Assembly: GCA_002387325.1 (NCBI GenBank)
Contig: DGIN01000081.1
Span: 6,915 to 15,472 of the forward strand
Source: Bacteroidales bacterium UBA4621
Lineage (GTDB): Bacteria > Bacteroidota > Bacteroidia > Bacteroidales > Paludibacteraceae
Direction of reading: 5' to 3'
DNA length: 8,558 bases
The stretch's first letter is position 1, and each line of letters starts with the position of its first letter. Positions 5,789-8,558 of the stretch are shown here, piece after piece. The notes beneath the pieces were generated by a model. It had not been told where the DNA came from. It was given only the letters and a program-made list of their open reading frames with translations, and made no database searches. Position numbers and translations under genes: made by a program.

Positions 5789-7240
5789 ATGAACATAAAC
5801 AAGACCTATTCACGTCGCCCGACGACCCAAACGAAGGTAGGAAACATCTATATAGGCAGCCATTCGCCTGTCCGTATTCAGACTATGGCCAACACCTCTA
5901 CCAATGACATTGAGGGGAGTGTGGCTCAAGCGCAACGCTGTATTGCCGCAGGAGCGGAACTGATACGTTTCACCACGCAGGGAATGCGGGAGGTGGAGTC
6001 GCTGAAAGAGATACATAAAAGAATCAACTCCCCCTTCCCTCTCAAAGAGGGGGCTTGCAGAAAATCTGTTATTTTCCCCTATGAGTGGAGCGTGGGAGTT
6101 CCTCTGGTTGCCGATGTACATTTTCAAGCCGATGTAGCCGATGCGGCGGCGAAAGCGGTGGAGAAAGTGCGTATCAATCCGGGAAATTATATAGACCCTG
6201 CGCGAAAATTCAAGCATATAGACTACACGGATGAGGAGTATCAAGCCGAACTGGGGCGTCTGCGCGAGCGTTTCACCCGCCTGCTCGATATATGCAAAGC
6301 ACACCACACCGCCATCCGTCTAGGTGTGAACCACGGCAGTCTGAGCGACCGTATCATGTCGCGCTACGGGGACACCCCCGCCGGAATGGCAGAGAGTGTG
6401 ATGGAGTTTCTGCGCGTGGCGGTGAGGGAGCGGTTTATGAACATCGTTATCTCTGTCAAGGCAAGCAATACGCGCGTGATGGTGGATACGGTGCGCCTGC
6501 TGGTACGGCAGATGGACCATGCGGGAATGGCTTTTCCGCTGCACTTGGGCGTTACAGAAGCGGGCGAAGGCGAGGACGGGCGTATCAAGTCGGCTGTGGG
6601 TATCGGTGCCTTGCTGGCAGACGGTATAGGCGACACGGTACGTGTGAGCCTGAGCGAAGCCCCCGAAAACGAGATACCCGTGGCACGGGCATTGGTGGAC
6701 TATTTCGCCAATTCGCAAAGTATCCGTTATGAAGACAACACACATATAGAGGTGGAAGGCGATACCGTTTACTATGCAAACAACGACACCGATTGGGGGC
6801 TATTCCAGTTGCACGCCTCAGCAGAGTGCGGGCGATTGCTGTGGGAACACAATGCAACACATCTTGTACTGAACAATCGGGCTTTCGGTGCAGAGGAGTT
6901 GGAGCGGCTGAGCAAAGACATCCTGCAAGCGGCACGTGTGCGTATTTACAAAACGGAATATATCTCTTGTCCGGGGTGCGGGCGCACTCTGTTTGACTTG
7001 GAAAAGACCATAGCCGCTGTAAAAGCCGCTACGGCGGAGTTTACGGGACTGAAAATAGGCGTGATGGGGTGTATAGTGAACGGTCCGGGGGAGATGGCAG
7101 ATGCCGATTACGGTTATGTGGGGGCAGGGCGCGGTCGCGTGAGCCTGTATCGCGGCAAAGAATGCGTACTGAAAAACATCCCGCAAGAGGAAGCCGTCGG
7201 GGCGTTGCTCGAACTGATCCGTAATGATACTTTACAGTAG
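5789..7240 (+). CDS. ispG: 4-hydroxy-3-methylbut-2-enyl-diphosphate synthase (IspG/GcpE)
   Basis: A 483-aa cytosolic iron-sulfur enzyme of the MEP isoprenoid pathway. It reductively converts 2-C-methyl-D-erythritol 2,4-cyclodiphosphate to HMBPP. The N-terminal TIM barrel is clear (PVRIQTMANTSTND near 27-40, PLVADVHF 105-112, VRINPGN 127-133, IRLGVNHGSL 176-185, HLGVTEAGEGEDGRIKSA 252-269). The C-terminal 4Fe-4S domain has SCPGCGRT (Cys394, Cys397) and GVMGCIVNGPGEMAD (Cys428, Glu435). E. coli IspG is about 370 aa; Bacteroidota and plant forms carry an extra A* domain and are, as I recall, about 600 aa or more. Here the segment between barrel and cluster domain (about 306-390) is only about 85 aa, so A* seems much reduced. 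A second oddity is an insert of about 21 residues (80-100) before the PLVADVHF strand, encoded by a hairpin repeat. Catalytic residues are all present, so it is probably functional. The ATG at 5789 follows the promoter and starts where the family starts. Confidence 0.96.
   Translation: MNINKTYSRRPTTQTKVGNIYIGSHSPVRIQTMANTSTNDIEGSVAQAQRCIAAGAELIRFTTQGMREVESLKEIHKRINSPFPLKEGACRKSVIFPYEWSVGVPLVADVHFQADVADAAAKAVEKVRINPGNYIDPARKFKHIDYTDEEYQAELGRLRERFTRLLDICKAHHTAIRLGVNHGSLSDRIMSRYGDTPAGMAESVMEFLRVAVRERFMNIVISVKASNTRVMVDTVRLLVRQMDHAGMAFPLHLGVTEAGEGEDGRIKSAVGIGALLADGIGDTVRVSLSEAPENEIPVARALVDYFANSQSIRYEDNTHIEVEGDTVYYANNDTDWGLFQLHASAECGRLLWEHNATHLVLNNRAFGAEELERLSKDILQAARVRIYKTEYISCPGCGRTLFDLEKTIAAVKAATAEFTGLKIGVMGCIVNGPGEMADADYGYVGAGRGRVSLYRGKECVLKNIPQEEAVGALLELIRNDTLQ
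6026..6088 (+). repeat. In-frame hairpin repeat inserted in ispG
   Basis: About 63 bp (edges approximate) encoding residues 80-100 has no counterpart in typical IspG, where the helix ending KEIHKRI passes quickly into the VPLVADVHF strand. It contains a 6-bp hairpin CCCTCT/AGAGGG (6037-6042 with 6046-6051) flanked by a C-run and a G-run, then CTTGCAGAAAA. The same order of blocks occurs in the noncoding hairpin at 3553-3590. The insert keeps the reading frame and has no stop. Confidence 0.65.
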
Positions 7241-7362
7241 AAATTACAGCAAAAGACGGCAAAAGGACGGCAGACGGAAAAGTTACCTTAGCCGAAGAAG
7301 ACGGCAGAATACTGACAACCTCTACCGTAACCGCATCGGACGGCAATACGTACAATATCCGT
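7228..7362 (+). pseudogene. Upstream open frame of the truncated secreted repeat protein
   Basis: The frame of the downstream gene stays open back to a TGA at 7225-7227, with no ATG, and overlaps the last codons and stop of ispG. It reads like real protein: it includes TAKDGKRTADGKVTLAEE and ends in SDGNTYNIRM. This resembles the end of the first repeat of the downstream protein (GTDAVYYKITM), so it is probably the tail of an earlier repeat whose start is missing. No signal peptide, promoter or ribosome binding site is visible. The breakpoint appears to lie between about 7220 and 7240. Confidence 0.6.
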
Positions 7363-8310
7363 ATGAAACAGGCTCCCGTAGTTATTCCCGAGTGCAAAGA
7401 TACGGTTACGATTAACATCCCGAAAGCCGTGTTTACCAACAAACTGGCGACTGAAGACGCCTTTATGATTCAAGGCAAGACCACCGATTTGATGTGGTGT
7501 GCAAGTGTTGAACCTACCAAAGTAGGCGGAAAAGTGGCAGGTACATACACGGCAGACCGGTTGAATGCCAAATACTCATTTGTTGTTTATGACCCATGGT
7601 ATGCTGCAGATGACGACTTTGTAGAGTTTCTGGCAGGTAGTGTCAAGATTATTGTTGTGGGTAGTACAGTTACCGCAGTGGCAGAATTTACAGGCACAGA
7701 TGCTGTCTATTACAAGATTACGATGACAGCAGAATATGACGATGTAGTACGCCTGACGGCTGATGCCGAAACGGGAAGCGTGGATCGTACCTATACAGCA
7801 GGTGTTGACAACGTAACGGTAGATACCGATTATGCTTCGCAAGGAGTTATTTATGTGGATGCACAAGCAGCCGACGGTACAGACTACACCACTATCGGTT
7901 TTATCTGTTCCGACAGGGACAAAGACATTGTTATCCCAGCAGGAGAGTATCCGATTAACTATACCAATGCCGCAGGCACCGTAATGGCTACCACCGGCAT
8001 AAACAGCGACAAGAAAGTGTACCCCTCTTATTACAGCACTATTTCCGACGGAATGCTTGTACAACCGATATACTTTATGGTGTCGGGTAAGGCGGTTGTG
8101 GAGAACAGCAACGGCGGGCTGAAGATTACGGTGGATGCCACCAATTCGTATGACAGACCTATCCACGTGGTTATCGATGCAGGATTGCAGACGGCTATTG
8201 ACGAAATCCAAGCCGGTGCGGCACAGGTTACCAAATACATTAAGGACGGTCAGATGTACATTCTGCGGAACGGCAATGTATATACGGCTACTGGTAGATT
8301 GGTGAAATAA
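7363..8310 (+). CDS. Secreted repeat protein with T9SS-like C-terminal tail, N-terminally truncated
   Basis: A 315-aa open frame from the first ATG; protein-like sequence continues upstream to 7228, so this ATG is probably internal to an older, longer gene. It has two related beta-rich repeats. Repeat 1 (about 13-125) includes DTVTINIP, GTYTADRLNAKYSF, GSVKIIVVGSTV and YYKITMTAE. Repeat 2 (about 148-272) includes AGEYPINY, SGKAVVENSNGGLKIT and NSYDRPIHVVIDA. Composition is rich in Asp, Thr, Val, Gly and Ala, as in exported Bacteroidota surface proteins. The last 28 residues (KYIKDGQMYILRNGNVYTATGRLVK within 288-315) resemble the short C-terminal sorting signal of type IX secretion cargo ending in a G-x-x-V-K-like motif. 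No signal peptide is present, so it cannot be exported as it stands. No promoter or ribosome binding site is seen; any expression would come by readthrough or coupling from ispG. Ligand and function are not recognised. It is followed by a strong terminator. Confidence 0.7.
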   Translation: MKQAPVVIPECKDTVTINIPKAVFTNKLATEDAFMIQGKTTDLMWCASVEPTKVGGKVAGTYTADRLNAKYSFVVYDPWYAADDDFVEFLAGSVKIIVVGSTVTAVAEFTGTDAVYYKITMTAEYDDVVRLTADAETGSVDRTYTAGVDNVTVDTDYASQGVIYVDAQAADGTDYTTIGFICSDRDKDIVIPAGEYPINYTNAAGTVMATTGINSDKKVYPSYYSTISDGMLVQPIYFMVSGKAVVENSNGGLKITVDATNSYDRPIHVVIDAGLQTAIDEIQAGAAQVTKYIKDGQMYILRNGNVYTATGRLVK

Positions 8311-8334
8311 CACACCGTTTTTTCATTCCATTTG

Positions 8335-8359
8335 GCAGGGCTATACAGATATACCCTGC
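8335..8359 (+). other. Hairpin between the cargo-gene stop and its terminator
   Basis: GCAGGG (8335-8340) pairs with CCCTGC (8354-8359), continuing after a one-base bulge with TATA/TATA around a CAGA loop. No T-run follows directly, so it may be a 3' UTR stabilising hairpin next to the terminator at 8363-8395. Confidence 0.45.
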
Positions 8360-8362
8360 TCT

Positions 8363-8395
8363 ATCCGACTGCCCTAATCGGCAGTCGGATTTTTT
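8363..8395 (+). terminator. Intrinsic terminator
   Basis: A perfect 11-bp stem (8363-8373 with 8380-8390; arms ATCCGACTGCC and GGCAGTCGGAT), 6-nt loop, then a run of six T (8390-8395). It lies 52 bp after the cargo-gene stop and closes that transcription unit. Confidence 0.9.
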
Positions 8396-8458
8396 ATATT
8401 TAGGGGAGAGCAGGCTGGCACAGATTTCCGATGTATCGGGTATTTGCAATGTATACAG

Positions 8459-8493
8459 TGCATATTTTCTGCATAATGTGTATAAAATATGCA
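8459..8493. repeat. Perfect 10-bp inverted repeat in A/T-rich intergenic DNA
   Basis: TGCATATTTT (8459-8468) and AAAATATGCA (8484-8493) are separated by 15 nt. The palindrome TGTATACA (8450-8457) lies just upstream. No gene is visible from 8311 to the window end. The site may be an operator or promoter region of a gene right of the window, or a structural repeat; the sequence does not decide. Confidence 0.65.
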
Positions 8494-8530
8494 TAAAGAC
8501 ACGGCGTATTCTCCTCTTAAAAGCCAATTC

Positions 8531-8558
8531 TTTCTACGTCCTTTCTACGTCCTTTCTA
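8531..8558. repeat. 11-bp direct-repeat array at the right edge
   Basis: TTTCTACGTCC at 8531-8541 and 8542-8552, then TTTCTA to the window end. The array is cut by the window edge. The unit matches TTACTTCGTGC, the minus-strand form of the unit at 27-66, at 8 of 11 positions, with the same period. Confidence 0.85.

Noticed and set aside
7224..7415. A 63-codon frame starting with the ATG at the ispG end
   Set aside because: Its product is Arg-rich nonsense and lies out of frame with the protein-like frame at 7228-8310.
8466..8495. Possible dif (XerCD) site: GCATAATGTGTAT resembles the E. coli dif centre
   Set aside because: Only one half looks similar; the other arm does not match the conserved XerD side. 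The similarity fits better with the local inverted repeat.
8288..8527. 79-codon minus-strand open frame at the right end
   Set aside because: It runs through the terminator stem and the end of the cargo gene and has no recognisable features.

Overview
The window looks like a chromosomal housekeeping segment from a member of the Bacteroidota, most likely order Bacteroidales. Several independent signs agree. Three promoters match the Bacteroidota TTTG / TAnnTTTG pattern or come within one base of it. Start codons lack strong Shine-Dalgarno sites. The tRNA gene has no encoded CCA. The ispG product is an enlarged type with an extra segment. The last gene ends in a motif resembling a type IX secretion (T9SS) sorting tail. 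The genus cannot be read from the sequence.

Layout, left to right. A short array of 11-bp direct repeats (1-66) is followed by a sugar O-acetyltransferase gene on the minus strand (85-645). A divergent intergenic region (646-819) carries a promoter for each side. uvrA (820-3534, nucleotide excision repair) is followed by a 133-bp spacer of hairpin and degenerate repeats, then a CPA2-type cation:proton antiporter (3668-5539). Next is tRNA-Lys(UUU) on the minus strand (5616-5688), with its own terminator and a consensus promoter. That promoter interdigitates with the promoter of ispG (5789-7240, MEP isoprenoid pathway). Directly against the ispG stop lies the C-terminal part of a secreted repeat protein (open frame 7228-8310, first ATG 7363) with no N-terminus or signal peptide, followed by a strong terminator. 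The right end (8396-8558) has no gene but holds a long inverted repeat and a second 11-bp array.

The genes do not form one pathway. Each main gene seems to be its own transcription unit (repair, ion homeostasis, tRNA, isoprenoid synthesis). I see no defence, toxin, CRISPR or complete mobile element system.

The most unusual content is repeat DNA that has entered conserved coding genes without breaking them. uvrA carries two arrays of the 7-mer AAAGAAC at neighbouring loop positions, read in the same phase. ispG carries an insert of about 21 codons built around a hairpin similar to one in the uvrA-antiporter spacer. This resembles the in-gene palindromic elements known from Rickettsia, and is the best candidate here for something little described. 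The truncated cargo gene abutting ispG, and the related 11-bp arrays at both window ends, also suggest repeat-driven remodelling.
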